Shown: positions 36,326-44,090, counted from the stretch's first letter. The stretch is DNA of 64,000 bases from Candidatus Roizmanbacteria bacterium (GCA_013335175.1 JAAXWC010000005.1:1-64000), one strand, 5' to 3'. Translations and numbers: made by a program. Notes: generated by a model from the letters alone, not told the origin.

Positions 36326-36508
36326 ATGATACAAAAACAACTTATTGCCTATGCGATTGCATTTGTTATCTCTTTTACTATTGCAGCTGGTACAATAACA
36401 TACGCGCAGACAGCAACTCTGACGCCAACAGTAACCTCTACACCAACACCGACAGGGGGTTCTAATCCATCTTCAGCTCCACAAACTGGATTAGGAGGTT
36501 TGAAATAA
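36326..36508 (+). CDS. Short exported protein with PQTG motif, candidate sortase substrate
   Basis: A 60-residue protein: a signal peptide/anchor (about 5-27, ending TYAQT), a Thr/Pro/Ser-rich stretch (28-50) and the tail SAPQTGLGGLK. APQTG resembles the LPxTG-type sortase motif, but no hydrophobic helix follows it, only two Gly, Leu and Lys. A strong Shine-Dalgarno (AAAAGGAGAGGG, 36300-36311) precedes it. A sortase gene starts 24 bp downstream, so this is probably a mini-substrate or a linker peptide of the same system. Upstream 36038-36325 has no gene I can support. Confidence 0.6.
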   Translation: MIQKQLIAYAIAFVISFTIAAGTITYAQTATLTPTVTSTPTPTGGSNPSSAPQTGLGGLK

Positions 36509-36532
36509 TAGAACGAACTTATCGTATTGCCT

Positions 36533-37114
36533 ATGAAATTAAATATTATTTTGTTTATATTGGGAGGGATTGTTTTAGGTGTTTTTTCAGTAAACAGTCT
36601 GGCAGGATTTCCTCAAACACCAGCTTCGGAACCGGCGTCTGTCGTAAATGCTACGGCAACGCCTGAGATAAAAAGGCTACCGCCGACACGACTTATCATT
36701 ACAAGCCTTGGGATTGATACTCAGGTTGAACATGTGGGAAAAGATGCCAGAGGAGCAATGGATGTGCCAAAAAACGAATGGAATGTCGGGTGGTATAAAC
36801 TCGGCGCTATGCCGGGAGAAATGGGAAGCGCGGTGTTAGATGGCCATTTAGATACTGCTACCGGTCCGGCAATATTTGCTCATCTGGCTCGTCTCCAAAT
36901 TGGAGATGAAATTCGTGTTATAGATGGAGAAGGAGGAGAAAAAATATTTCACGTATTTCAGAAACAGACATTTTCTGATGCCACATTTCCCATAGAAGAA
37001 GTATTTGGGAAAAAAGACGGCAGATATTTAAACCTTATTACCTGTAGCGGAGTGTTTAATCATGTCACAAAAAACTACGTTGATCGCCTCGTGATTTTCT
37101 CACGGCTCGATTAG
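36533..37114 (+). CDS. Sortase family transpeptidase
   Basis: A cysteine transpeptidase of about 193 residues with an N-terminal signal anchor (residues 3-25). Catalytic residues are visible: His in VLDGHLDTA, Cys in LNLITCSGVF, Arg in YVDRLVIFSR. The core RLIITSLGIDTQVEHVG is that of the class D/E/F-like sortase fold. Start ATG 36533 is used; a TTG two codons earlier exists. It acts outside the membrane, attaching proteins to cell-surface acceptors; the preceding PQTG peptide is the only candidate substrate in the window. Confidence 0.9.
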   Translation: MKLNIILFILGGIVLGVFSVNSLAGFPQTPASEPASVVNATATPEIKRLPPTRLIITSLGIDTQVEHVGKDARGAMDVPKNEWNVGWYKLGAMPGEMGSAVLDGHLDTATGPAIFAHLARLQIGDEIRVIDGEGGEKIFHVFQKQTFSDATFPIEEVFGKKDGRYLNLITCSGVFNHVTKNYVDRLVIFSRLD

Positions 37115-37656
37115 CCAAATTTTTCCTCCATTCGTTCCGCTAACGAATAGACACACCCACAGTAATTTTGTTTATAGAAACCCTTTGTTTCGAGATCGCA
37201 GACTACCTTTTTGGGAACATAAAAGGGAATGTCAAACTGCCCTGATAGTTTGGTCGCAACCTCTCGTATTGCTTTTGTATCCTGATACGTACTGGTAAGG
37301 AGTGTTGTTGTCACCTGTGAAAATCCATGCTCTTTTGCATAAGCAAAGGTAGCATGGAGTCGCACAAACCAACAGAGGGGGCACCGTTTTGTCTTGTCAG
37401 AACGATCTGCTTTCTTTAGTTTCCCTACCGTATCGAAATACTCAACAGGACGCCAATGAGGAAAAACAATTTTGTACCCGTGTGGTTCAATCATCTTTTT
37501 TAAAGCGTCCATGCGAGCTAAATATTCTGACCGTGGATGAATATTGGGATTGTAGAAAAATAAGGTAATTTCATTATTCTGAATAGCCAACTCTTCTTTT
37601 AATGAAGCGATTAATTTAAGTACACAGTCGGTACAACAAGTATGAATCAGAAGCAT
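37111..37656 (-). CDS. queH: Epoxyqueuosine reductase QueH
   Basis: Catalyses the last step of queuosine tRNA modification. 181 residues. The conserved Cys arrangement is present: HTCCTDC at the N-terminus (CC..C), CPLCWF and YCGCVYS near the end, which bind the iron-sulfur cluster and metal; FYNPNIHP is the adjacent family motif. It is 26 bp downstream of the prenyl-enzyme gene on the same strand but functionally unrelated as far as I can see. The stop overlaps the sortase stop by 4 bp. Confidence 0.92.
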   Translation of the reverse strand: MLLIHTCCTDCVLKLIASLKEELAIQNNEITLFFYNPNIHPRSEYLARMDALKKMIEPHGYKIVFPHWRPVEYFDTVGKLKKADRSDKTKRCPLCWFVRLHATFAYAKEHGFSQVTTTLLTSTYQDTKAIREVATKLSGQFDIPFYVPKKVVCDLETKGFYKQNYCGCVYSLAERMEEKFG

Positions 37657-37682
37657 AACACCTGGATTATACCACGACTTGT

Positions 37683-39560
37683 TTACTTCGAAAACGCTTG
37701 TACAAAATCAATCGTTTTCTGACGTTCAGAAAGTGCCTTTTGAGCAGATACCTCCAAAGCGGTAAGAAGAGCCTCATATAGGTCTGTATTGAGAATCTGC
37801 GACATCTGAGTTATTGCTTGTCTTGCTTGTTTTGTGTGATGCATGATTTTGAGGACTACCTCATCTATGACTTCGGTCCAAAAGAGTTCCGATAATGGTT
37901 TTGTATCCGTGCAAGGGTGGTGAAGCAACAGTGTAACAACCGGAGTACTATGCTCCTGTTGGAGATCTGCTTCCCAATCGTGGGCATCGTCATGAAGCTG
38001 TTTAGCAATTAGATAATGACGAAAAAAAGTAGAGAACTGCTGAAAATAATCGGAGGTTTGATCATATCCTGCGGCCATGAGGATTCCCAGCGGACCCAGT
38101 GCATGGCCATAGGAACGATCAGCTAGTTTTTCATACTCTCCCCAACAGGGGTTCGCCTCTCTTCCTCGGCAATTACTCACCTCCCAGATATTTGCCGTGT
38201 CTACGATATTCATAATGGTATGAAATACCGACGCATACCCGGGGACGGTCTTTTCCATCTCAGAAGCAATAGTTGCGATTGTACGAAGCGCCATATTTGC
38301 TACAGAAAGCGTTTTAGGATCGCCTTCTTCATCCAAAAAATCATCATAAATAGTATATGCGAGCCACCCCAACACATTCGCCACACCCAGTTGAATCACA
38401 AGATCCGTATGAACCGGTTTTTTCGGATGGATCAAACTTTTTCGGACAAAATAGGGAAGCAACGCAATTATGTGACGGGAATCTTCTTTGAGAATTTTAT
38501 TGAAAAGCTGAAGAGCGTGGGTTTTCAGCGGTTCATCTAAGGATGAAAATAGTTCTTGTGTGGTACGGACAATTGTTTCATGAATGTTCTCTTTGTCCGT
38601 GTTTAAAATTATTTTTCGTTTTGTAGCTTCAAGATAGTTTCCAAGTGCTTCAATACAAAATGCGGTTGTCAACGCAGAAGAACCCGAATACAGTTTACCT
38701 TTTCCTGGTAAGACCTCTACCACAAAGGGGTAGACTCCCCAGTCGCCATTTTTATCCGTAAGCAGAAGATACTCAATATCTGATTCTAATTGAGAAGGAT
38801 CTTCTCCTGTTTTTAATAAGGCGGTAATACGCAGTGCGGTAAACAGCGGATCTCGCTGTTCCTGCTTCATATTCTTCAGGTATGTATTAAGAATATTCAT
38901 TTTTTTTCCGTTGTAACAGCGTGAAATAAAATACAAAACAGGCATTTCTCCATAGTAATAGGGAGAGTCAAACACCCCTTTCGTAATGAAAGAATCAATA
39001 AACCGTACTACGCGAGGGAGCGTAATCCCTTCACCTGCAAGAAAAAATGCTATATTTGCATTTACCGCAGTATCGATATCTTGCCATGTTTTGTCTGTAC
39101 TATGGGGAGCAACCCACGTTTTATACGGCCCACCCACTTTCACTTCTTGTTCTGTAAGCAGCTGTACTACTTTTGCAAGAACTTTTGGAGAAATAGCTTC
39201 GGGGCTATGTTTTTTTAATGCTGCAAGCGCGCAAAAGATATCATCAAGATCATCGGGAAATGGATATTTTTTCATTTCGGGAGTGTTTTTCCCCCAATAA
39301 TTAAATGTCCAAGCAGAAGTTTTTTGATGAAGAAGAAACTGAATCGATTTTTCAATCAGCTGGTGTGTATCCGTATTCTTTTCTAAACATTGCAAAATAA
39401 GATAGGTACTGAATGCTGAACGAAAGGAAACTGCATTTTGAAAGGTGGGTGATTGTGGAGTGGAAAAACTTACATAGCTGCCATCTTGTTCCTGATGTTT
39501 TTTTAGTGAGTCAATCCCCCGTTTGATCACCGTTTGTATTGCCAGCGATTTAACTGCCAT
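37683..39560 (-). CDS. Two-domain isoprenoid enzyme: squalene-cyclase-like toroid + polyprenyl synthase (ComQ-like) domain
   Basis: A 625-residue enzyme. Residues 1-315 form an alpha/alpha-toroid of the squalene cyclase/protein prenyltransferase-beta type: QW-like repeats QEQDGSY (23-29) and NGDWGVYPF (271-279), and PDDLDDIF (102-109) containing a class II cyclase DXDD (104-107). Residues 330-625 are an all-alpha polyprenyl synthase domain with both Asp-rich motifs, DDFLD (406-410) and DDAHD (524-528). The domain pair could make and cyclise a prenyl diphosphate or transfer it to a peptide. The start overlaps the kinase gene by 11 bp, and the kinase, a Trp-containing peptide and a regulator precede it. 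In Bacillus, ComQ, a polyprenyl-synthase homolog, prenylates ComX on Trp; by position this is the ComQ analogue. A stand-alone terpene synthase is the alternative. Confidence 0.8.
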   Translation of the reverse strand: MAVKSLAIQTVIKRGIDSLKKHQEQDGSYVSFSTPQSPTFQNAVSFRSAFSTYLILQCLEKNTDTHQLIEKSIQFLLHQKTSAWTFNYWGKNTPEMKKYPFPDDLDDIFCALAALKKHSPEAISPKVLAKVVQLLTEQEVKVGGPYKTWVAPHSTDKTWQDIDTAVNANIAFFLAGEGITLPRVVRFIDSFITKGVFDSPYYYGEMPVLYFISRCYNGKKMNILNTYLKNMKQEQRDPLFTALRITALLKTGEDPSQLESDIEYLLLTDKNGDWGVYPFVVEVLPGKGKLYSGSSALTTAFCIEALGNYLEATKRKIILNTDKENIHETIVRTTQELFSSLDEPLKTHALQLFNKILKEDSRHIIALLPYFVRKSLIHPKKPVHTDLVIQLGVANVLGWLAYTIYDDFLDEEGDPKTLSVANMALRTIATIASEMEKTVPGYASVFHTIMNIVDTANIWEVSNCRGREANPCWGEYEKLADRSYGHALGPLGILMAAGYDQTSDYFQQFSTFFRHYLIAKQLHDDAHDWEADLQQEHSTPVVTLLLHHPCTDTKPLSELFWTEVIDEVVLKIMHHTKQARQAITQMSQILNTDLYEALLTALEVSAQKALSERQKTIDFVQAFSK

Positions 39561-40974
39561 ATTGATCGATTGGAATAGTTATAGTAAAAATGGTTCCCTT
39601 TTCTTGTGTACTTTCCACGGTAATTGTGCCCTTGAAATCGTGTTCTATTACTTCCTTACAGATCGAAAGTCCAATACCACTTCCTTTTTCAAATCCCTTC
39701 GTTGTATAAAATGGATCGAACAATAAAGGAATCTCAGAAGTCGAGATACCTTTCCCCCAGTCTTGCACAGTACAAACTATACCGAGTTTTTTCTGAATAA
39801 CATGTATCGCAATAGTATGCTGTTCCTCCCCTGCTGAAACTCCTTCATAGGCATCGATGGCATTTGAAACCACATTCAGTATGACCTGACTAAATTTTAT
39901 TGGATTTCCCTTTACAAAAAAGGATTTTTCTGGCGTGTAGATTACTTCAATCCGTTCTTTTTTCGTTTTGTGCTCTAGTAACTTGAGGGTGTCTTCTATT
40001 TCTTGGTCGACGGAAAACACTTTTACCACGTCCTGATTCTGTAACTGGCGACGCGCGTTATAAATAAACTTTTCCAGTCGTTTTGCTCCTAAACTCGCCG
40101 TATGAATAGATTCCGTAATTTCCTCTGTTTTCTGAGTATCGATACGTTTACTTTGAACTTTTAATAACTCCAAATTCAGAGAGACTACATTCAGTGGATT
40201 CACAAGATCATGGAGTAATCCAGAAGTGATTTTGCCCATTTCAACAAAACGGTACAACTGGCTGATTTCTTCTATTTGAACACGTTTTAATTCTTGAGTC
40301 CTTTCCTCTACTTTTATCTCCAATAAATCACGTTCTTTTTTTAATTCTGCTTCCGAAGCACGCGCACGTTCCAAAGCTTTTTCACTTTCTCGATTAAATA
40401 GCCAGGAAATTAGAGCAATGATAAGAAATACAAAACTATAACTAAGAGCATCAGAAATTGTTGCTGCGTGTTGTTTCCAAGAGTAGTCTACCGGCAGTAA
40501 TTGATAATTTTGCAAATAATTAATTATCACCATTATCCCTGCTATCATAAATGAAACAAAAAAAGCAACCCGAGAGCTTAACAATATGCCAGACATAATA
40601 ATCATCAGAGAATATGTCAAAAGCGCAGAAGGGACACTAATTCCCCAATGAATAATTGTTAATGAGGAAACAAACAAACCAATAAAGATGAGGATATAAG
40701 AAACAATTTTATAACCTCCTTTTCGCGAAATATACAGAAGAATTACTAATAAAAATACAAATACTATCGCAAAAGATGGAGGAACTGCCTTTGAGCTTTC
40801 TACATTCATCAAATGAGTAACACAGTTATTCAAAACCGCTATCCCCGCTACACCAATAGAACCAACAAGGAGAATATTAAGAATAGATTCACGGCGCATG
40901 TCATCAGGATGAGAAGAGGTAGGAAGAAACAAACAACAATACAAGCGACTATATAGGGTATCGATAAACTTCAT
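39550..40974 (-). CDS. Six-helix membrane sensor histidine kinase (ComP-like position)
   Basis: Sensor kinase of 474-489 residues. Counting from the longest frame (ATG 41019), membrane helices lie near 46-66, 82-98, 104-124, 131-148, 151-168 and 191-208, with hardly any external domain, as in kinases that sense membrane-soluble peptides. A coiled coil (210-255) leads to the H-box GLLHDLVNPLNVV with phospho-acceptor His270, N-box NVVSNAIDAY, G1 DWGKG, F-box FDPFYTTK and G2 GSGIGLS. The ATG at 41019 is buried in a perfect 14-bp hairpin, so the in-frame ATG at 40974 is preferred, though neither has a good Shine-Dalgarno. The stop overlaps the prenyl-enzyme start. Confidence 0.9.
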   Translation of the reverse strand: MKFIDTLYSRLYCCLFLPTSSHPDDMRRESILNILLVGSIGVAGIAVLNNCVTHLMNVESSKAVPPSFAIVFVFLLVILLYISRKGGYKIVSYILIFIGLFVSSLTIIHWGISVPSALLTYSLMIIMSGILLSSRVAFFVSFMIAGIMVIINYLQNYQLLPVDYSWKQHAATISDALSYSFVFLIIALISWLFNRESEKALERARASEAELKKERDLLEIKVEERTQELKRVQIEEISQLYRFVEMGKITSGLLHDLVNPLNVVSLNLELLKVQSKRIDTQKTEEITESIHTASLGAKRLEKFIYNARRQLQNQDVVKVFSVDQEIEDTLKLLEHKTKKERIEVIYTPEKSFFVKGNPIKFSQVILNVVSNAIDAYEGVSAGEEQHTIAIHVIQKKLGIVCTVQDWGKGISTSEIPLLFDPFYTTKGFEKGSGIGLSICKEVIEHDFKGTITVESTQEKGTIFTITIPIDQYGS

Positions 40975-40987
40975 GAGAATAATAATA

Positions 40988-41019
40988 ATGCGAATTACGT
41001 ATAAGTACGTAATTCGCAT
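40988..41019. promoter_or_regulatory. Perfect 14-bp inverted repeat between peptide and kinase genes
   Basis: ATGCGAATTACGTA (40988-41001), a 4-base loop (41002-41005), and TACGTAATTCGCAT (41006-41019) pair completely. On the transcribed (minus) strand the hairpin starts 18 bases after the peptide stop and is followed by TATTATTATTCTC, only a weak U-run. It could be an attenuator or mRNA-processing stem that makes peptide more abundant than kinase, or a DNA operator for the response regulator. A TATAAT-like box directly before it on the minus strand (plus 41022-41027) may be an internal promoter. Confidence 0.75.
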
Positions 41020-41037
41020 TCATTATATAATATTTTA

Positions 41038-41151
41038 CTAAGCTACCGTCCACGGTTCAAAATTACCTTGATTTTTTACCGCCATTTTTTTAATTTCTTT
41101 TGCTGTTCGTGCATTTTTATCTGTCAACATTTTTTTCATTAATTCTGTCAT
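41038..41151 (-). CDS. 37-residue peptide with C-terminal ...GNFEPWTVA (candidate ComX-like pheromone precursor)
   Basis: A short gene between regulator and kinase. A strong Shine-Dalgarno AAAGGGGGTGA ends eight bases before ATG 41151; an in-frame ATG at 41172 overlaps that site and is less likely. The product starts MTELMKKML, is Lys-rich and helical through residue 26, then ends KNQGNFEPWTVA, the only Trp standing four residues from the end. There is no signal peptide, Cys or Gly-Gly leader. ComX precursors are about this size, lack signal peptides and are prenylated on a Trp near the C-terminus, then trimmed. The gap to the regulator is 37 bases. Being a short frame, coding status rests on the ribosome site, operon placement and the logic of the cluster. 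Confidence 0.75.
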   Translation of the reverse strand: MTELMKKMLTDKNARTAKEIKKMAVKNQGNFEPWTVA

Positions 41152-41188
41152 CTGCGATTCACCCCCTTTCATTGGATAATTATTAACA

Positions 41189-41857
41189 CTAAGCCTCAAT
41201 TTTATACCCCGCCCCATAGATCGTTTTTATGAGCTTCTTTTTATACTTTCGGTCTATAGAATCGCGTAAATACTTTATATGAACATCGACGGTGTTATAC
41301 GAAACATTGCTCATACTATTCCATACATGCTCCAAGAGCATGTCTCGGGTAACAACTCGCCCCGAATTTTGCATCAAATACTCTAAAATTGCAATTTCTT
41401 TCCGGCGCAGCTTAATCGGTGTTTTGCCCCGTCGCACAATACGACGATCTTTATCTAATTCTAAATTATCTAAAGACAGAGTCTCTTGAAGATACACGTC
41501 GGATTTTCGGCGAAGTAAGGCACGAATTCTTGCTTTTAATTCTGATTGATCAAACGGTTTTGTGAGATAGTCGTCTGCGCCCTTGTCGAAGGCAAGAACT
41601 TTTTTTGCCACCTCGTTTTCACCCGTTAAGATAAGAATTGGAGTAGTGATTTTTTCACTTCGTATGGCATTGCAAATAGAGAGTCCTTCTGCATCTGGCA
41701 AAATGAGATCAATAATGATTAAGTCGTAACAGTTCGTGAGTGCTAAATACTCTCCCCGCTTTCCGGTAAAAGAGAGATCTACAATATAATTATTCTTCAA
41801 CCCATTTTTAATAGTCAAACCTAAGTCTCGATCATCTTCGATGATAAGTATGCGCAT
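41189..41857 (-). CDS. OmpR-family response regulator
   Basis: A 222-residue DNA-binding response regulator. Receiver domain (1-118): acidic pair IIEDDRD, phospho-acceptor Asp50 in IIIDLILPDAEG, Lys in YLTKPFDQSE. DNA-binding winged helix (125-222): LELDKDRRIVRRGKTPIKLRRKEIAILEYL... and YNTVDVHIKYLRDSID, as in OmpR/PhoB proteins. It is the first gene of the four-gene cluster. The -10-like TAACAT (plus 41864-41869) ends six bases before its ATG, suggesting a leaderless start. ComA of Bacillus is a NarL-type regulator, so this output module is different. Confidence 0.93.
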   Translation of the reverse strand: MRILIIEDDRDLGLTIKNGLKNNYIVDLSFTGKRGEYLALTNCYDLIIIDLILPDAEGLSICNAIRSEKITTPILILTGENEVAKKVLAFDKGADDYLTKPFDQSELKARIRALLRRKSDVYLQETLSLDNLELDKDRRIVRRGKTPIKLRRKEIAILEYLMQNSGRVVTRDMLLEHVWNSMSNVSYNTVDVHIKYLRDSIDRKYKKKLIKTIYGAGYKIEA

Positions 41858-42005
41858 ATAGACATGTTAAAAATCAATTCTTAAAAAAATATTAAATTTT
41901 GATAGAACGACTCTTCAAATCTTATCTCTTTTTTGTTTCTTTTTCATCCTATTTTCACGTACCCTGTCTAAACTATACATTGTTATTACTTATTAAAATT
42001 ACGTT

Positions 42006-42503
42006 ATGAGCAATCTTGTTGTTATTGCCTTTGGAGATGAAACCGGGGCAAAAAAAATGGAAGCAAAGTTACAAGACATGCAGAAAGAGCAAATTATAGA
42101 GATCGATGATGCGGCCGTTGTAGTACGCGATCCAAATGGTAAAACCCATGTAGATCAGATGCAGAATTTAGCGGGAGCTGGCGCACTCGGAGGTGCATTT
42201 TGGGGTCTTTTAATCGGAGCGCTATTTCTGGTTCCGTGGCTTGGTGTTGCTGTAGGAGCTGTTACGGGCGCCTTTGCGGGTAAAAATGCCGATGTCGGTA
42301 TCGACAGCGAGTTTATTAAAAAGGTTAGTAACACCATTAAACCGGGCAATTCTGCACTATTTATTATGGCGAACAATGCGAAGTTCGACCGCGTTGTGGA
42401 AGAGCTGAAACCCTATGGAGGTGAGATTATTCATACTTCATTATCCAGTGAACAGGAAGCAAAAATGAAAGCGGCGTTTGGCGGGAAACATAAAACCACC
42501 TAA
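42006..42503 (+). CDS. DUF1269 membrane protein
   Basis: A 165-residue protein with the DUF1269 pattern: N-terminal VIAFGDETGAKKMEAKL, a central Gly-rich hydrophobic hairpin (GALGGAFWGLLIGALFLVP...GAVTGAFAG, about 58-98) and SALFIMANNAKFDRVVEEL near the end. It is likely an inner-membrane-associated protein of unknown function. It is divergent from the response regulator with a 148-bp shared upstream region that could hold binding sites for it; regulation by the cluster is a possibility only. Confidence 0.85.
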   Translation: MSNLVVIAFGDETGAKKMEAKLQDMQKEQIIEIDDAAVVVRDPNGKTHVDQMQNLAGAGALGGAFWGLLIGALFLVPWLGVAVGAVTGAFAGKNADVGIDSEFIKKVSNTIKPGNSALFIMANNAKFDRVVEELKPYGGEIIHTSLSSEQEAKMKAAFGGKHKTT

Positions 42504-42511
42504 ACATTTTC

Positions 42512-43360
42512 CTACTCCCACGGAAAATGTGGAACTTCGGAAACTGCGCGTAACGAATAATCTGGCTGAATTTGGGAAATAGACATGGTATAAAGACAGG
42601 CAGTTTTTACCAGCGCCCCCTTTTGCTCCAAATATTTTTTCACAACAATAAGACTTTTTCCCGTTTCGAGCATATCCTCTACCAAAAGAATAGTTTTCCC
42701 CGAGATATCTTCTGAAATTTCGGTCGTAACCTTCCGTTCATTTCCCATCTTTGTCACGGAAAGACAAAACATTTGTTTTACCTTAAGTTTTGATGCAAGC
42801 ATTCTTGCAGGAATCATTCCACCCCGAACAATACCAATGATAATGTCTGGAGTACTCTCAACACGTTTGCTGAGGATGTCAATTTCCTCGTTTAGCTTTT
42901 CCCAGGTAACAATATTTTTATTCGTGGTTCCTTTCTCCCGTATATACGCTTCGATGTCCCGTTTTATCCCCGGATGACTGGCTAAATGAAGTGCATCCTC
43001 CGGTGTGAGCCATTGGTAATCTGTATGTTCCTCCGAGAGCGTAACCGTATCTGATTCTGTTTTTGCCCAGTAGATGATGCCTATCACTTCTTGTTCCGCA
43101 GTTTTTTCGCCACGGAAAATGTGGAAGTTTGAAATCGGTTTAATAACATCTATAGATACTCCTGCCTCTTCCAGAGCTTCACGTTTCAGAGCTTCCTCTG
43201 GCTCTTCAAACTGCTTCATCCTGCCTATTACTTCTTCCCAAATACCACCCGAAAAATCTGCCTTTTCAGATCGTTTTATCAGCAATATGCGCCCGGTTTT
43301 TGCATGTTCAATAACAGCCCCAACCGCTACCATAAACCGACCCTCAGTTGATACAGACAT
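42512..43360 (-). CDS. Fusion: Nudix hydrolase + phosphoribosyltransferase
   Basis: A 282-residue fusion. Residues 1-145 are a Nudix domain with the box IGRMKQFEEPEEALKREALEEAGV (intact REALEEAG core; the first Gly region is slightly altered). Residues 155-282 are a type I phosphoribosyltransferase with GIVRGGMIPA and the PRPP loop ILLVEDMLETGKSL. Such a fusion could hydrolyse a damaged nucleotide and salvage the base, or act as a PRPP-related regulator. It starts four bases after the next Nudix gene and forms part of a run of Nudix genes. Confidence 0.88.
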   Translation of the reverse strand: MSVSTEGRFMVAVGAVIEHAKTGRILLIKRSEKADFSGGIWEEVIGRMKQFEEPEEALKREALEEAGVSIDVIKPISNFHIFRGEKTAEQEVIGIIYWAKTESDTVTLSEEHTDYQWLTPEDALHLASHPGIKRDIEAYIREKGTTNKNIVTWEKLNEEIDILSKRVESTPDIIIGIVRGGMIPARMLASKLKVKQMFCLSVTKMGNERKVTTEISEDISGKTILLVEDMLETGKSLIVVKKYLEQKGALVKTACLYTMSISQIQPDYSLRAVSEVPHFPWE

Positions 43361-43363
43361 ACC

Positions 43364-43765
43364 TTAAGCAAATAACTGAAAATAGTGTTCTAGTGCCTTA
43401 TAATAATCGGTACTATCTTTAAATTGGGTGTAATTATCTTTATTCACCCAGTGAAAATTGTCATGTTCGTCAGAAAGGCTCACTTCACCTGAAACGTAGG
43501 TACAGCGGTAACCGGTGAGAAAGCTCTGTTCTATTGTGGTTGGATGTTTAAAAATCCATGTAGTAAATGGGTTCCCAACCTGAATTTCAAGAGTTGTTTC
43601 TTCGCGCACTTCTCGCTGAAGCGCAGTGATTAAATTCGTTTCACCGACCTGGATTCTTCCTCCTGGGAAATCTAATCCTATTAACGGATCATGTAATATA
43701 AGAATTTCCCCTTTTTTTTCAATAAATGCTTTTTGTGCTGCATAAAAAAGCTGATTCTCGTTCAT
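43364..43765 (-). CDS. Nudix hydrolase
   Basis: A 133-residue single-domain Nudix protein. The box GGRIQVGETNLITALQREVREETTLEI fits GX5EX7REUXEEXGU except that the penultimate Gly is Thr. Substrate unknown; many such enzymes act on damaged dNTPs or nucleotide sugars. It is the upstream partner of the Nudix-PRTase fusion (gap 3 bp). Confidence 0.9.
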   Translation of the reverse strand: MNENQLFYAAQKAFIEKKGEILILHDPLIGLDFPGGRIQVGETNLITALQREVREETTLEIQVGNPFTTWIFKHPTTIEQSFLTGYRCTYVSGEVSLSDEHDNFHWVNKDNYTQFKDSTDYYKALEHYFQLFA

Positions 43766-43810
43766 AAAGAAATTATACCACCTTCCTATACAATCAACCT
43801 CGGGGGTTGA

Positions 43811-44077
43811 TTATGTTTTTGTGACGCTCTGATTTAAAATTAATTTTTCTTTCTTATTTTTCGAAAGTTTTTTTACTTCAATTTCGCGTTTCAAAACTCC
43901 AGAAACTGTTTCGTATTTTTCACAATATACCAGCTCAACAGGCAAACGTCCCCGTGTATACTTTGCAGATTTTTTTCCTCCCTCGTTGTGCTCTTTCACT
44001 CGACGTTCAATATCAGTAGTCTGCCCACAGTACAGAGAGTTATCAGAACAACGAAGAAGATACATATAGTAAATCAT
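43811..44077 (-). CDS. GIY-YIG domain protein
   Basis: An 88-residue UvrC-type GIY-YIG nuclease domain of the YhbQ/UPF0213 type: YYMYLLRCSDNSLYCGQT contains the two Tyr, followed by DIERRVKEHN with the Arg and KSAKYTRGRLPVELVYCEKY. Possible DNA-structure nuclease. ATG 44077 is preferred to the earlier frame overlapping the Nudix gene, which begins with TTG. Confidence 0.92.
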   Translation of the reverse strand: MIYYMYLLRCSDNSLYCGQTTDIERRVKEHNEGGKKSAKYTRGRLPVELVYCEKYETVSGVLKREIEVKKLSKNKKEKLILNQSVTKT

Positions 44078-44090
44078 GCTTTTTCTCCCT

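Noticed and set aside
36216-36329. 37-codon frame ending across the start of the PQTG peptide gene
   Set aside because: It has no ribosome site and passes through the strong Shine-Dalgarno of the next gene.
37111-37656. QueH as part of the signalling cluster
   Set aside because: Same strand and 26 bp away, but QueH is a tRNA-modification enzyme with complete motifs and no logical link; probably read-through neighbour.
39550-41019. Kinase start at ATG 41019
   Set aside because: That ATG is the base of a perfect hairpin and has no ribosome site; 40974 is preferred, although the first frame remains possible.
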